Shown here: in pieces, positions 7,837 to 16,257 of the stretch
How positions within the stretch are numbered: position 1 is the stretch's first letter
Layout: every line of letters begins with the position of its first letter
NCBI GenBank assembly: GCA_003635195.1
Contig: PYIY01000063.1
Location: 23,468-59,113, forward strand
DNA length: 35,646 bases
Reading direction: 5' to 3'
From: Candidatus Poribacteria bacterium
Lineage (GTDB): Bacteria > Poribacteria > WGA-4E > WGA-3G
Translations under genes and position numbers: made by a program
The notes under the pieces: generated by a model
Seen by the model: the letters and a program-made list of their open reading frames with translations, nothing else
Databases searched by the model: none
Told to the model about the DNA's origin: nothing

Positions 7837-10299
7837 TCATCGATTTCTGACGCTGGGTGAGGGTTTTTCGCCGTACGCGGGTTCTTTCGCTGGACGGACG
7901 ACCCATTCTTCATAAACAGACTTGAACGATTTTGCTTTGTCGCCGAAGTGGAGATACTGGATGCTCTCTATAGGCACCGATACTTTTTTGTAGATTGATG
8001 AGTGTCCCAACAGTTTACCGTCTTTGACTTCAAGCGGTTGAAAAATTAAGACTGGGCTGTCGGTCAACGTAACGCGAATCTCAGACTGATTGGTTATTGG
8101 CTGTTGGAGACCGTCGGTTGTCAGGGGAAGAGGATTTTGTCCTTTCTGACTGCTGTCCTCGCTGATATCAACCACCCGCGCCACACGGTCTATTGGAAGG
8201 GAGAGCTTTCGCAATTTTGAATCAAATTGAATTGTCTGTCTGTTGATGCCTAAAAGTTTCCCGCGTTTCAAATCGCCGTTACTCGCGACAAGGATGTGGT
8301 TCGGTGGATCCTCACGACTGAAACGCGGCACGGTTAACGCCCGCTCGAGTTTCATATCAAGTTTCATACTTCTTGTTTCGAGCGGATCAAAAATGAGTTC
8401 AACCCCACGCTTAAGAGCGACGGCATCGTTTACAGCAAAGTCGCCTTCAACCTTAACCCACTTTGGTTGTTCCTCTTTTTTATCTGAAAGGATAATTATT
8501 TCGACGTTCCCGTCTTTAGCTCTACGCGTTACAGCATTCAAAATTCGACCATCTTCGAGTATCACGCGATGTTTACCTTTCCCACCTGTGATGGTAATAG
8601 GATTTCGATTTTCTGTTCTCGCGTGTTTTTTTCTCGCTGCAAACTCAATCCCTTTCACGTGTGCCGAATCAATGTGTTGGACACTGATAAACGGCGATTG
8701 AAAACCGACGCTCGTTTCATTATAAAACAAAACTTGACAGGGGATAACTTCTCCATTCTTCAGGTGCAACAGATGCGGAAACTGTTCTATATTAAAAGGC
8801 TTGTGCTTTGATATACGTTGCAAAGCCCGTTCTACACGCGTGCCTCGGACGTTTGCCAACCGCACGGACTCAGATGATCCCGCAGGCTGCCAGCGAAGGC
8901 TCGCAATATCTTTACTATCAAATAAAATATGACCGCGCAGACTCCCCGACTCGTAAAACAGTTTGTCGTAATCTTCAACAGGTGTTTGCGTTTTAGACGT
9001 TGACTCGAACTTAAGCAGTGAAGCACCTGCAAGCGAGCATGTTATCGGCTTGTCCACGAATGCGGTTTGTAGTTGTATACTGTTGGCGTTCAATTGTGTA
9101 ATCTGCCCCCGTAGAACAGTTCCGTCAATATAGGTCAACGTCATCGGTTGAGCGGTTGTTTTCAACGTAATACCCGGTTGAACGACGCGATCAATCTGCT
9201 GCAAATCAATATCCCGTCGCGTTCCGTCTGTATCAAGAACGTAACTTCGGTTTTTCTCAATGAATAGTTTACCCGGAATGGTCTCTCCACTCATCATATA
9301 GACACGCGGTTTGGAAGCATCAATTTGCCGGTTTTTAATTTCGGTAGGTTGCCGATAGACCCTCAACCGCCGCACGGTTAGATCCTGTCCTCGGTTATAA
9401 ATGTAGATTCCGGATGCCTCAAGGGTCGGTTTGACGCCATCTAATTTCAACAACACGTTGCCATTCAAATCAAGCACTTTCAAGGTACCACTGTTTTCAT
9501 CACCGGTATTTTCATGGTAGGCGATCCGCAGACGGAAGTTCCGGCGATCGGGCTGAATCGTCAACACAGGCTCAAACAGTGTGCCTTGGACGACGACAAG
9601 TTCGTTGACCCAGGTTTCTAACCGCACTGTTTCGTACAGGTTTTTACCGAGTGCGAAAACAAAACTCGGGGGCCGCGCGGCAGATGCCAACTCCAGATCA
9701 ATCTCAAAACGCTTGGGCCAGTCGAATGCATAAAAAATGTTTGCCTTGGCGGTATTTGTCAGCGGACGACCACCACGATCCGAATGCCAACTCGGTTGAG
9801 CCTCTTGTGCGAACAGAACGACTTCGTCAGTGTCCGCAGTGTCCGCTTGCTGGGGTAGTTTCCAAGCGGATAGTTGGGAACCGTCGAAAAGAAGGTTGGA
9901 ATGCTCTCGGCTCTCAAGTGTATAAATTAGCGCCCGCTTCACTTGAAATTCGCCGTGCCGCTTGCTCGAAAAGAGGAGCGTGTTGTCATCTGAACCGATG
10001 AGATCAGCCATCCAGATATCGCCGGATACCGTGCCGACGCGAAAACCTTCTGTTGCTGATACGGATTGTTTCGGGAAAACGATTGAATCCAGGACATCGA
10101 CATCGACAATCAGATCATCGGAAAAGTGTGGTGATGACCAATGGATTTCCCCGAGTTTGCTTTCCAAAAGCCGACCGGGAAGGCTATCCCCGTTTTTCCA
10201 ATGTAATACGGGTTCTTTTTCTTTAGCGTGTGTCAAAGGGATCCACAATAGTGCCAGTGCTGCGATTGCAACAAGTATCTTTTTTTGATTCCACTGCAT
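7837..10299 (-). CDS. Exported repeat-rich protein, paralogue B
   Basis: An 820-residue exported protein, paralogous along its whole length to the next gene downstream. Signal peptide: MQWNQKKILVAIAALALLWI with cleavage probably after THA. The same order of parts is visible: a first beta unit (WKNGDSLPGRLL), an export-surface-like block (TVSGDIWMADLIGSDDNTLLFSSKRH, nearly the same in both), a LamG/DUF1080-like jelly roll starting LFDGSQLSAWK, then repeated units (SGETIPGKLF, DGTVLRGQIT, NGEVIPCQVL, NGDLKRGKLL) each ending near a I/V-x-R/x-V/L motif. GGAGA precedes the ATG by six bases. It carries extra residues before the last repeats relative to its paralogue. Function unknown; the family looks like the large secreted repeat proteins common in Planctomycetes-type genomes, which is recollection and not a search result. 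Confidence 0.87.
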   Translation of the reverse strand: MQWNQKKILVAIAALALLWIPLTHAKEKEPVLHWKNGDSLPGRLLESKLGEIHWSSPHFSDDLIVDVDVLDSIVFPKQSVSATEGFRVGTVSGDIWMADLIGSDDNTLLFSSKRHGEFQVKRALIYTLESREHSNLLFDGSQLSAWKLPQQADTADTDEVVLFAQEAQPSWHSDRGGRPLTNTAKANIFYAFDWPKRFEIDLELASAARPPSFVFALGKNLYETVRLETWVNELVVVQGTLFEPVLTIQPDRRNFRLRIAYHENTGDENSGTLKVLDLNGNVLLKLDGVKPTLEASGIYIYNRGQDLTVRRLRVYRQPTEIKNRQIDASKPRVYMMSGETIPGKLFIEKNRSYVLDTDGTRRDIDLQQIDRVVQPGITLKTTAQPMTLTYIDGTVLRGQITQLNANSIQLQTAFVDKPITCSLAGASLLKFESTSKTQTPVEDYDKLFYESGSLRGHILFDSKDIASLRWQPAGSSESVRLANVRGTRVERALQRISKHKPFNIEQFPHLLHLKNGEVIPCQVLFYNETSVGFQSPFISVQHIDSAHVKGIEFAARKKHARTENRNPITITGGKGKHRVILEDGRILNAVTRRAKDGNVEIIILSDKKEEQPKWVKVEGDFAVNDAVALKRGVELIFDPLETRSMKLDMKLERALTVPRFSREDPPNHILVASNGDLKRGKLLGINRQTIQFDSKLRKLSLPIDRVARVVDISEDSSQKGQNPLPLTTDGLQQPITNQSEIRVTLTDSPVLIFQPLEVKDGKLLGHSSIYKKVSVPIESIQYLHFGDKAKSFKSVYEEWVVRPAKEPAYGEKPSPSVRNR

Positions 10300-10319
10300 T
10301 GTTTTTCTCCATTTTTTAT

Positions 10320-10449
10320 CAGTTACCAGTATCCAGTGTCCAGTAACCAGTTAAAGAGGTTTGTTGTTGCTTGAACAGTAACCTCAACTACCACAAGAAC
10401 TTTCTTAACTGACAATTCTCACTGCGAGGTAAACTGATAACTGATAACT
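10320..10449. repeat. Heptad-repeat array A with inverted arms
   Basis: Five 7-bp units in a row (CAGTTAC, CAGTATC, CAGTGTC, CAGTAAC, CAGTTAA at 10320-10354) run into AGAGG. After a spacer an inward-facing arm (TTCTTAACTG, then GATAACT twice) ends at 10449, 16 bp from the stop codon of the toroid protein gene. The two arms are partly complementary, so a long hairpin is possible. It fills the gap between that gene and paralogue B. Confidence 0.65.
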
Positions 10450-10465
10450 ATTTTTTCATCGCTAT

Positions 10466-11536
10466 CTACCGCTCGTAAATAGGCAATAGGCGGTAATTCA
10501 GTGCCAAGGTGAGCACAGCCATTCCGGTTGCGTAGGCACTGCCGTAACCACTCGTGAAGCTGCCGTCTTCTTGCTGCATCCCTTGGAGTCGCTCAATGAC
10601 CCGTTGATTCCAAGCTTGCCATGCCGCGAAGTCGCTTTGAAATAGTGCCTGCGCCATATAGTAGAGGTTATAGAAGGTGTACCTACCGCGTACATTTTGA
10701 TCCATTCTGCGCTTGATGAACTCGGAGGCGGATTTGTATTCTGGGGTGTCTTTCCTTTTTCCGATTGCGTAAACGAGTGTACCTATTGCTGTCCGAGTGA
10801 GTCCGTCCCCATGGCTGCTCATGGGTTGGTAAGAGACCCCGCCGCCTCGCATCGTGCAAGTTTGAAAAAAAGTTAATGCTTTATCAATGGCTTCGTTAGG
10901 GACCTCAATACCGGCATTTTTTGCCCCCAGGATGCCCATCAACACGGTCCCAGCCACGGTTGTGTCAGCATCTTGTGATCCTGGTGAGTACCGCCAAGCA
11001 CCCCATGGGTTCTTCTCCTGTGCGGTCAACGCACACCGGACTGCGAGTTCCAGAGCCTCGCCGATGGTGCGTCGCCGATTGGCGGGTGTATCACTCCCTT
11101 TCCAGAGGAGTTCTTCATTGACTGCCCCATACGCCTCGGAGAGTGCTAACGTCGCGAAACCGTGATGATACATTGACCCGTGCCCGGACCCCGTCATGTA
11201 TCCCGTTTTCGGATTCTGATTTATGATCATATTCCGTAAGGCTTTACGGATATGTGTGGCATAGGGACCGTAATCCGGATCCTCACCACTCGCCATAAAT
11301 GCCATGACGCAAATCCCTGTAATTCCTGCGCCGTTCTGTCCGCTTGGCCAGCTGCCGTCTTCGAGTTGCGTGTTAGCAAGATACCGCAAACTCCGGTCAT
11401 TGATGCTTCTAACCGCTGGTGGTACACCTGTGCCGTAGCGGATCGTGGGATCCTGGGCGTAAGTCGGTGTAATGGAAAATGTGCCAACCAATATCAAGAA
11501 AATGGAAAATCCGATAATGGGTGTGTATTTATTCAT
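10466..11536 (-). CDS. Secreted alpha/alpha-toroid protein with prenyltransferase/squalene-oxidase repeats
   Basis: A 356-residue exported protein. The ATG at 11536 is preceded by GGAGG with good spacing; the frame's longer TTG start is not needed. Signal peptide residues 1-27 (MNKYTPIIGFSIFLILVGTF... TYA). The mature part is made of repeats of the terpenoid-cyclase/prenyltransferase toroid type: SLRYLANTQLEDGSWPSGQNGAGITGI, MIINQNPKTGYMTG with GFATLALSEAYG, AWRYSPGSQDADTTVAGTVLMG, TMRGGGVSYQP with GLTRTAIGTLVYA, and GMQQEDGSFTSGYGSAYATGMAVL (cited here in parts). The DxDD motif of squalene-hopene cyclases is not seen, so cyclase activity is unlikely. Similar exported toroid proteins lie near MoxR/BatA-type clusters in Planctomycetes, and such a cluster is found further upstream here. 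Function unknown. Confidence 0.88.
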   Translation of the reverse strand: MNKYTPIIGFSIFLILVGTFSITPTYAQDPTIRYGTGVPPAVRSINDRSLRYLANTQLEDGSWPSGQNGAGITGICVMAFMASGEDPDYGPYATHIRKALRNMIINQNPKTGYMTGSGHGSMYHHGFATLALSEAYGAVNEELLWKGSDTPANRRRTIGEALELAVRCALTAQEKNPWGAWRYSPGSQDADTTVAGTVLMGILGAKNAGIEVPNEAIDKALTFFQTCTMRGGGVSYQPMSSHGDGLTRTAIGTLVYAIGKRKDTPEYKSASEFIKRRMDQNVRGRYTFYNLYYMAQALFQSDFAAWQAWNQRVIERLQGMQQEDGSFTSGYGSAYATGMAVLTLALNYRLLPIYER

Positions 11537-11605
11537 CAAAAACCTCCAACGTTCTTTGTTCTTTTTTATGATTATTTTCCTTCATCTGCTCGCCGAACTG
11601 AACAA

Positions 11606-13321
11606 TCATCTCCGCCATATCATTGGACCGAACACACGTTTAAATTCATCCTGCTGCCAAAGTGTCAGAATTTCAAAATTTACCGTCTGCGGGAAAAGTT
11701 GGAAAAACATAAACTCCGCTGATTTCTTCTCCTTAAGCGGACCGGGTACCAATTGCGATGCTGCCGTTTCTAACGTTTCCCGCTGTGTTTCGTCCAAAAG
11801 CAGCTGCATGTCCATGCACGCCACTATCACATCACGCAGCACCTGTTGATGCCAGACTTCTCTTTTCGCTTGGTACGCGCTATACTGCGCAAACGCCTCT
11901 TCAGAAAGCACATCTTTGATAGCCTGTTGGTACATCGGATGATCCGTAATGTCAACCTTTGTACTTCCATCTTCCCACAATTCATCTATCGCTTTGGGAG
12001 TTTCGCCTTGAGCTTCAATGTACTGTTGTGCCACACCCTTGGTGACGAGTGCCAAACGCCGAGCGGCACGTTCGTCGAGAGAACCTAATAACTCGGTATG
12101 CGCGGCAAGTTTGGCTTCGACGCGTTGTATCATTTGATCTTGAGATTCTGCGGTATCTGGGTTAGTTTCATTCCAAATCTCGACGTGCTTGACTCCTTTC
12201 ATGCGGATAAACGGACGCTTTTTGTTTGCATCCGCTTGAACCAATATTTTATCAGCCCCGTCTGGATTCTTGGGGATAACTACAGGTCCTTCGTTCTTGT
12301 CCGCCTCAACCAATATATCGCCGACTTCGCCAGCATCTTTGAGGAGAACCATGAGTTCTTTGGGCGGGTTCGCTTCAACCAATCCTTGCCAAACCTTTGA
12401 CTGTGCATCGCTTAAGATACCATCCAGAGAGATTTTCAATATATAGTCCACCAGATGTACCGCTTTCTGAGAACTGATCCGTAAGGCACTCATTGAAGCT
12501 GGAAAGTCTCCATTCGATGCTGCGCCATGCAGCAACTTCACAACCTTTTCGCGTTGATCCACCGTCAAACTCAGTTGCTTGTCAAGTGTCACGGTTATCC
12601 AATGAGCGACTGCTTGTTGATCTCGCTGCCGCCTCGCCGCCGTGGAAGTCAAATAATCCTGAAGCTGCGCCTCGCTCAGATGTTTAGCCAATGCCGCCTT
12701 GAAGTCTGGATACGACAATAGCACTTCAAGCAACGACATACTTCCTTCTTCTACTGCCTTTGGGAAGGTATGCAGACCGCCACCCTGCTCTAATATATTC
12801 TTAATTGAATCGAGCATGGACCGTTGAAGTGCCATAAGAACCGCTACGTCCAGATTGTAACGCCTGCTGATATTTCCAAGGATGCCTAGGGGTAAGGACA
12901 TAATCGGTTGCACTTCAAAGAGCGGCTCAATATTGCCCTTTTGAGCCATTTTGAGTGGGAGGAAGTGGTCACCGCCATCAACAATGGCAACAATAGTAAC
13001 AGGTTTCCCAACTCGCTTGTCGTATCCGTCCTTAGATATGCTAATCAGGTAGCGTCCGGCGGGAAGTCCAGCGTGTTTGTAATTGCCATCCACATCTGTC
13101 TTAGTTGTCCATTCCTTGCCGCTATCCTGTGAAACAATCTTGACCTCAACGCCTTCAATCGGGTTCTGTCCTGCGGTTGTGTCGGTAATCGTGCCTCGGA
13201 GCGTACCGCCATTGGCAGCCTGATTTTGTGCGGCAGTCGGGGTTACAAACCCCTCCCACAGAACACTGAGGGACATACCGATACAAGCGGCTAATATTAA
13301 TCCGAAACTAAAACGCTTCAT
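11606..13321 (-). CDS. Exported protein with carboxypeptidase-regulatory-like domain, paralogue 1
   Basis: A 571-residue exported protein. Signal peptide MKRFSFGLILAACIGMSLSV. Residues about 38-125 form a CarboxypepD_reg/Ig-like domain (GTLRGTITDTTAGQNPIEGVEV ... DGNYKHAGLPAGRYLISISKDGY, where LPAGRY is diagnostic). The remaining 440 residues are mostly helical, with two stretches of the LTxxQ type (LSLTVDQREKVVKLL and LLLDETQRETLETAA) as found in periplasmic Spy/CpxP-like helical proteins; whether this is homology or chance is open. A charged stretch with repeated units ILVEADKNEGP and ILVQADANKKRP lies in the middle. It follows its paralogue by 21 bp and precedes the toroid gene by 69 bp, so these are likely one transcript. 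No enzyme motif seen; a scaffold or binding role is only a guess. Confidence 0.82.
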   Translation of the reverse strand: MKRFSFGLILAACIGMSLSVLWEGFVTPTAAQNQAANGGTLRGTITDTTAGQNPIEGVEVKIVSQDSGKEWTTKTDVDGNYKHAGLPAGRYLISISKDGYDKRVGKPVTIVAIVDGGDHFLPLKMAQKGNIEPLFEVQPIMSLPLGILGNISRRYNLDVAVLMALQRSMLDSIKNILEQGGGLHTFPKAVEEGSMSLLEVLLSYPDFKAALAKHLSEAQLQDYLTSTAARRQRDQQAVAHWITVTLDKQLSLTVDQREKVVKLLHGAASNGDFPASMSALRISSQKAVHLVDYILKISLDGILSDAQSKVWQGLVEANPPKELMVLLKDAGEVGDILVEADKNEGPVVIPKNPDGADKILVQADANKKRPFIRMKGVKHVEIWNETNPDTAESQDQMIQRVEAKLAAHTELLGSLDERAARRLALVTKGVAQQYIEAQGETPKAIDELWEDGSTKVDITDHPMYQQAIKDVLSEEAFAQYSAYQAKREVWHQQVLRDVIVACMDMQLLLDETQRETLETAASQLVPGPLKEKKSAEFMFFQLFPQTVNFEILTLWQQDEFKRVFGPMIWRR

Positions 13322-13342
13322 TTATTTTGCTTCCCTTTACGA

Positions 13343-15037
13343 TTATTCTTTCATCGGGGGCGGACCGAATAGTTTATGAAATTCGCTCCGCTGCCAAGCA
13401 CTCAGTATCTTGAGGTCTGTTTGTTGAGAAAATTGCATGAACAGTGCCATGATTGCTGCCTCATTTGAGGGCGGAAGCGTCCCTTGTGCTGCTACAGTTT
13501 CTAAGTGGTTCCGCTGTGTTTCGTCCAAGAGAAGCTGGTTATCTATAAGTGCTACCAACCTGTCGCGTAGCACCTGTTGCCGCAAGTTGTCTCGTTCGGT
13601 TTGGTGGACGCGATATTGCTTAAACGCATCTTCGGAGAGTACATCCTTGATGGCTTGTTGATAGAGTGGGTGATCTGTAATATCAGCCCCTGCCCTTAAG
13701 GTTTTGAGTTTCTCTGCAGCTTCTTTGGGAGTGATTTCGCCAGCCTGCTTGGGTTTCGCATCCACTTCCGGTTTTGTTGCTTCAGGCGTTTTGCCATGAA
13801 TTTCGAGGTATTGTTGAACGATCCCTTTGGCGGCTACTCGTAGATGTCGAGAGGCACGTTCATCGAGGGGTTGTAACAGTTCAGTATGTGCTGCCAACTT
13901 GGCTTCCATGAGCTGCCGCATCTGCTTTATACGCGCTTGAGATTCTGGTGTGCCACCTTTATTATGAGCAGTCTGTTTATTGAGCTGCTCACGTATCGCG
14001 TCAGCCTCTTTTTCCTCCACTTTGCCAGCATCGACCGCACCCTTTATTACAACTTCGGGTATGGGTGCGGCAATGTCGTGTAATTCCTCCAAATCTGCGC
14101 TAACGAGTCCATGCCAAATTTTGGATTGTGTCTGGCTCAATATCCCGTCCAGAGAGAGTTTTAACTTATAGTGCACCAGATGGGCTGCGTTCAGTGAATT
14201 AAGCATTATGATCATCGAGTTCGGGAAGGTATCACTGTCCTTTGTATCAAGCAGTAATTGTTCAATCTTTTGGCGTTGATTGGTCGTTAGGGAGAGTTCC
14301 TTGTCAAGTGCCACTGCTATTTGACGTGCGATTGCTTGTTGATATAGCTGCCATCTATTTTGGTTGAGGTTCAGATACTCCTGAAGTTGCGTCTCGGTCA
14401 GGTGTTTAAGAAATATTGCCTTGGTGTGTGGATGTGACAAAAAGAATTCAAGTAATGCTATGTTGCCCCCGTCCATTGCCTTCGCGAAGGCACGCAGACT
14501 CTCGTTCTGCATTAGCACGATCTTATTTGAATTGAAAATTGACTGACGAAGTGATTTGACAGCTGCCTCATTGAGATTGTAACGCTTACCGATACTTTCA
14601 CCGACGCGCGCAAGTAAAGATTCGATTTGTCTGTCAAGGTTAGGATCCAAACTTACGCCTGGCACTTTAGAGGACAACCCGATATTGCCCTTTTCAGTCA
14701 TTTTGAGCGGAACAAAGTGATCCCCGCCATTAACGATTGTAACGGGTTTTCCGCGGCGGTCGTTGTATCCCTCCTTGTGGATATTGATGGTATAGCGTCC
14801 TGCGGGAATACCCGCTTTTACATACTCGCCGTTCGCATCTGTTTTTGTTGTATGCTCTGTGCCGTCTTGGGCGACAATTTTGATCTCAACACCTTCAATC
14901 GGATTCTGTTCTACGGTTGTGTCGGTAATCATACCACGAATAGTACCGCTATTTGCAGCGTTGTTCTGCGCAAAGGCGGTCCCAAGCAACATACCAACAC
15001 AAGCAAAAAATAATAACACAAAACTAAAACGAATCAT
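13343..15037 (-). CDS. Exported protein with carboxypeptidase-regulatory-like domain, paralogue 2
   Basis: A 564-residue paralogue of the next gene downstream. The start at 15037 is chosen because MIRFSFVLLFFACVGMLLG aligns with the paralogue's signal peptide and a similar AAGGA site lies upstream; an ATG at 15061 is the alternative. Residues about 27-112 are the same Ig-like domain (GTIRGMITDTTVEQNPIEG ... AGIPAGRYTINIHKEGY). The helical remainder again has two LTxxQ-like stretches (LSLTTNQRQKIEQLL and LLLDETQRNHLETVA). In place of the paralogue's VEADKN repeats it has a lysine/glutamate-rich segment (EVDAKPKQAGEITPKEAAEKL), so the middle has diverged most while both ends are kept, including the closing sequence W-Q-R/Q-x-E-F-x-x-x-F-G-P. 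Function unknown. Confidence 0.82.
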   Translation of the reverse strand: MIRFSFVLLFFACVGMLLGTAFAQNNAANSGTIRGMITDTTVEQNPIEGVEIKIVAQDGTEHTTKTDANGEYVKAGIPAGRYTINIHKEGYNDRRGKPVTIVNGGDHFVPLKMTEKGNIGLSSKVPGVSLDPNLDRQIESLLARVGESIGKRYNLNEAAVKSLRQSIFNSNKIVLMQNESLRAFAKAMDGGNIALLEFFLSHPHTKAIFLKHLTETQLQEYLNLNQNRWQLYQQAIARQIAVALDKELSLTTNQRQKIEQLLLDTKDSDTFPNSMIIMLNSLNAAHLVHYKLKLSLDGILSQTQSKIWHGLVSADLEELHDIAAPIPEVVIKGAVDAGKVEEKEADAIREQLNKQTAHNKGGTPESQARIKQMRQLMEAKLAAHTELLQPLDERASRHLRVAAKGIVQQYLEIHGKTPEATKPEVDAKPKQAGEITPKEAAEKLKTLRAGADITDHPLYQQAIKDVLSEDAFKQYRVHQTERDNLRQQVLRDRLVALIDNQLLLDETQRNHLETVAAQGTLPPSNEAAIMALFMQFSQQTDLKILSAWQRSEFHKLFGPPPMKE

Positions 15038-15066
15038 TTGTTTAATTTTCCTTATGATCATTGTTC

Positions 15067-15087
15067 GGTACGGCTCCAAACCGCACC
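15067..15087. repeat. Imperfect 21-bp palindrome, copy 1
   Basis: GGTACGGCT and AACCGCACC flank a 3-nt loop. It is the degenerate twin of the perfect palindrome at 15136-15156, with three differences outside the loop all in the left arm. It sits directly upstream of the paralogue 2 gene. Confidence 0.5.
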
Positions 15088-15135
15088 ATAAGTGTCAATT
15101 TAAGAAAAACAACCCTCGTGGTCCCCAGGCCGGTA

Positions 15136-15156
15136 GGTGCGGTTTCTAACCGCACC
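15136..15156. repeat. Perfect 21-bp palindrome, copy 2
   Basis: GGTGCGGTT (15136-15144) pairs fully with AACCGCACC (15148-15156) around TCT. It lies between the stop of the propeller protein gene (15193) and the paralogue 2 start. No T-run follows on either strand. Two copies of one palindrome in a 130-bp gap point to a dispersed intergenic repeat. Confidence 0.65.
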
Positions 15157-15192
15157 GGATCTTAGGCGCAAACCGTGAATCCCCCCAAACCT

Positions 15193-16194
15193 TTAGTCCT
15201 CCTGAATCGTAGCCAAACCTGTTTGCCACTCCTGTCCCTTTTTACCAGCATAGAGCATAACATAGGTGTCACCGATTTCGAGGATCTGCCCTGTTAACAC
15301 ACCGTCGCAATCGAACGCATCAGGATCGTCCGATGGTTCAAATACGGGGTTGTCCGGGTTCGGTTCAAAGGTCTGAAAATCGCGTGTCCGGACATGCCCA
15401 ATCCGCCAGACTTCGCCATCGAATCCACCGTAGAGGATATGGAAGTACTGTGGTCCTTTGAACAATTCGGTTTCGCGAACGGCTTTACTGTCCCACACTT
15501 CCCCGCTCCCTGTGAAAACAGGATTGGCAGGATTTTTTGTGACCAATGCAGGGTTGCTCGTCGGCGCGGTCGCGTGACACATTGTGAGTCCCTCCCCGAA
15601 AGCGCGTGTCGCCTTCCCAGTATAAACGATGTGGATTGTTTGACCAAAAACGCGCGCCTTATCAGAAATATCAGTAGTCGCGTTTTGGGTCAAGTCTTCT
15701 ATCGCTACAGAAGGGTGTGTTGATCCGTGTCGTTCGTGTTCCGTATCTGCTGGAATAACAGGCGTGTGCTGAACGCGCTGCCACTCGCCTAAATCTCCAT
15801 CGCTGACAAGCAAACCTGTCTGCTCGGGTGTCGTTTCGCCCTTGCCCCGATAGTACATGTAAAATTTGCCATCAGCGGGATTTAGGAACGGAAAAGGATA
15901 CTCAACGGCTGCATTATCGAAACCGTCCGCTGAGGGTTCAAGAATAGGGTTCCGAGCGTCCTGCGTGATGTCGGTGAGGTTGTTAATAGGAGCCGTAGCG
16001 TGCATTATCAACCAGCGAACACCATGGTCCCGTTTGCACCAGATATAGTGTACCGTTTCGTCAACAATAATCGCGTGCGTTGCTGCCGCCCAGAGGGGTG
16101 GCGGCAACGCGATGATCGGATTGCCTGTCTCCATCCGCTTGAAACTGGCGAATAGTTCAAATGGAATTGCGTTTTTCCGCACATCGGTTTCCAT
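15193..16194 (-). CDS. Glycosidase-like five-bladed beta-propeller protein with an 18-residue palindrome-derived insert
   Basis: A 333-residue protein (ATG at 16194, GAAG six bases before; a GTG at 16206 is an alternative). Propeller-type blade motifs: THAIIVDETVHYIWCKRD, PFPFLNPADGKFYMYYRGKG, TGLLVSDGDLGEWQRVQHTPVI, HPSVAIE...TIHIVYTGKA, GPQYFHILYGGFDG, RIGHVRTRDFQTFEPNPDNP and GDTYVMLYAGKKG. This fold occurs in GH43, GH32, GH130 and relatives; the exact family and the substrate cannot be fixed here. No signal peptide. Residues 168-185 (LTQNATTDISDKARVFGQ) are encoded by a 54-bp palindrome also found in the VWA gene at 22903-22956 and interrupt what would otherwise be a tight hairpin HPSVAIE-TIHIVYTG between two strands. 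The gene follows the DUF4175-like gene by 63 bp containing heptad array B. Confidence 0.8.
   Translation of the reverse strand: METDVRKNAIPFELFASFKRMETGNPIIALPPPLWAAATHAIIVDETVHYIWCKRDHGVRWLIMHATAPINNLTDITQDARNPILEPSADGFDNAAVEYPFPFLNPADGKFYMYYRGKGETTPEQTGLLVSDGDLGEWQRVQHTPVIPADTEHERHGSTHPSVAIEDLTQNATTDISDKARVFGQTIHIVYTGKATRAFGEGLTMCHATAPTSNPALVTKNPANPVFTGSGEVWDSKAVRETELFKGPQYFHILYGGFDGEVWRIGHVRTRDFQTFEPNPDNPVFEPSDDPDAFDCDGVLTGQILEIGDTYVMLYAGKKGQEWQTGLATIQED
15640..15693 (-). repeat. In-frame palindromic element, copy 1 (inside the propeller protein gene)
   Basis: Arms TTGACCAAAAACGCG (15640-15654) and CGCGTTTTGGGTCAA (15679-15693) are complementary at 14 of 15 positions around a 24-nt loop. 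The 54 bp match the copy at 22903-22956 at 47 positions. It adds 18 codons without a stop and without shifting the frame. Confidence 0.8.
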
Positions 16195-16205
16195 AGGTTT
16201 CTTCA

Positions 16206-16255
16206 CAGTAACCAGTTAAGAGCCCTCTTTACTGGTTACTGGTTACTGGTAACTT
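16206..16255. repeat. Heptad-repeat array B, near-perfect 17-bp hairpin
   Basis: Units CAGTAAC and CAGTTAA followed by GAG face CTC, TTTACTG, GTTACTG, GTTACTG and GTAACTT. The inner 17-bp arms (16206-16222 and 16225-16241) match except at one position. The array starts 2 bp after the stop of the DUF4175-like gene and ends 11 bp before the start codon of the propeller gene. Confidence 0.75.
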
Positions 16256-16257
16256 CT

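Noticed and set aside
7817..7906. N-terminal extension of paralogue A
   Set aside because: It would overlap the upstream gene, starts before the signal peptide and lacks a ribosome-binding site; the ATG at 7816 has TTAGGAG.
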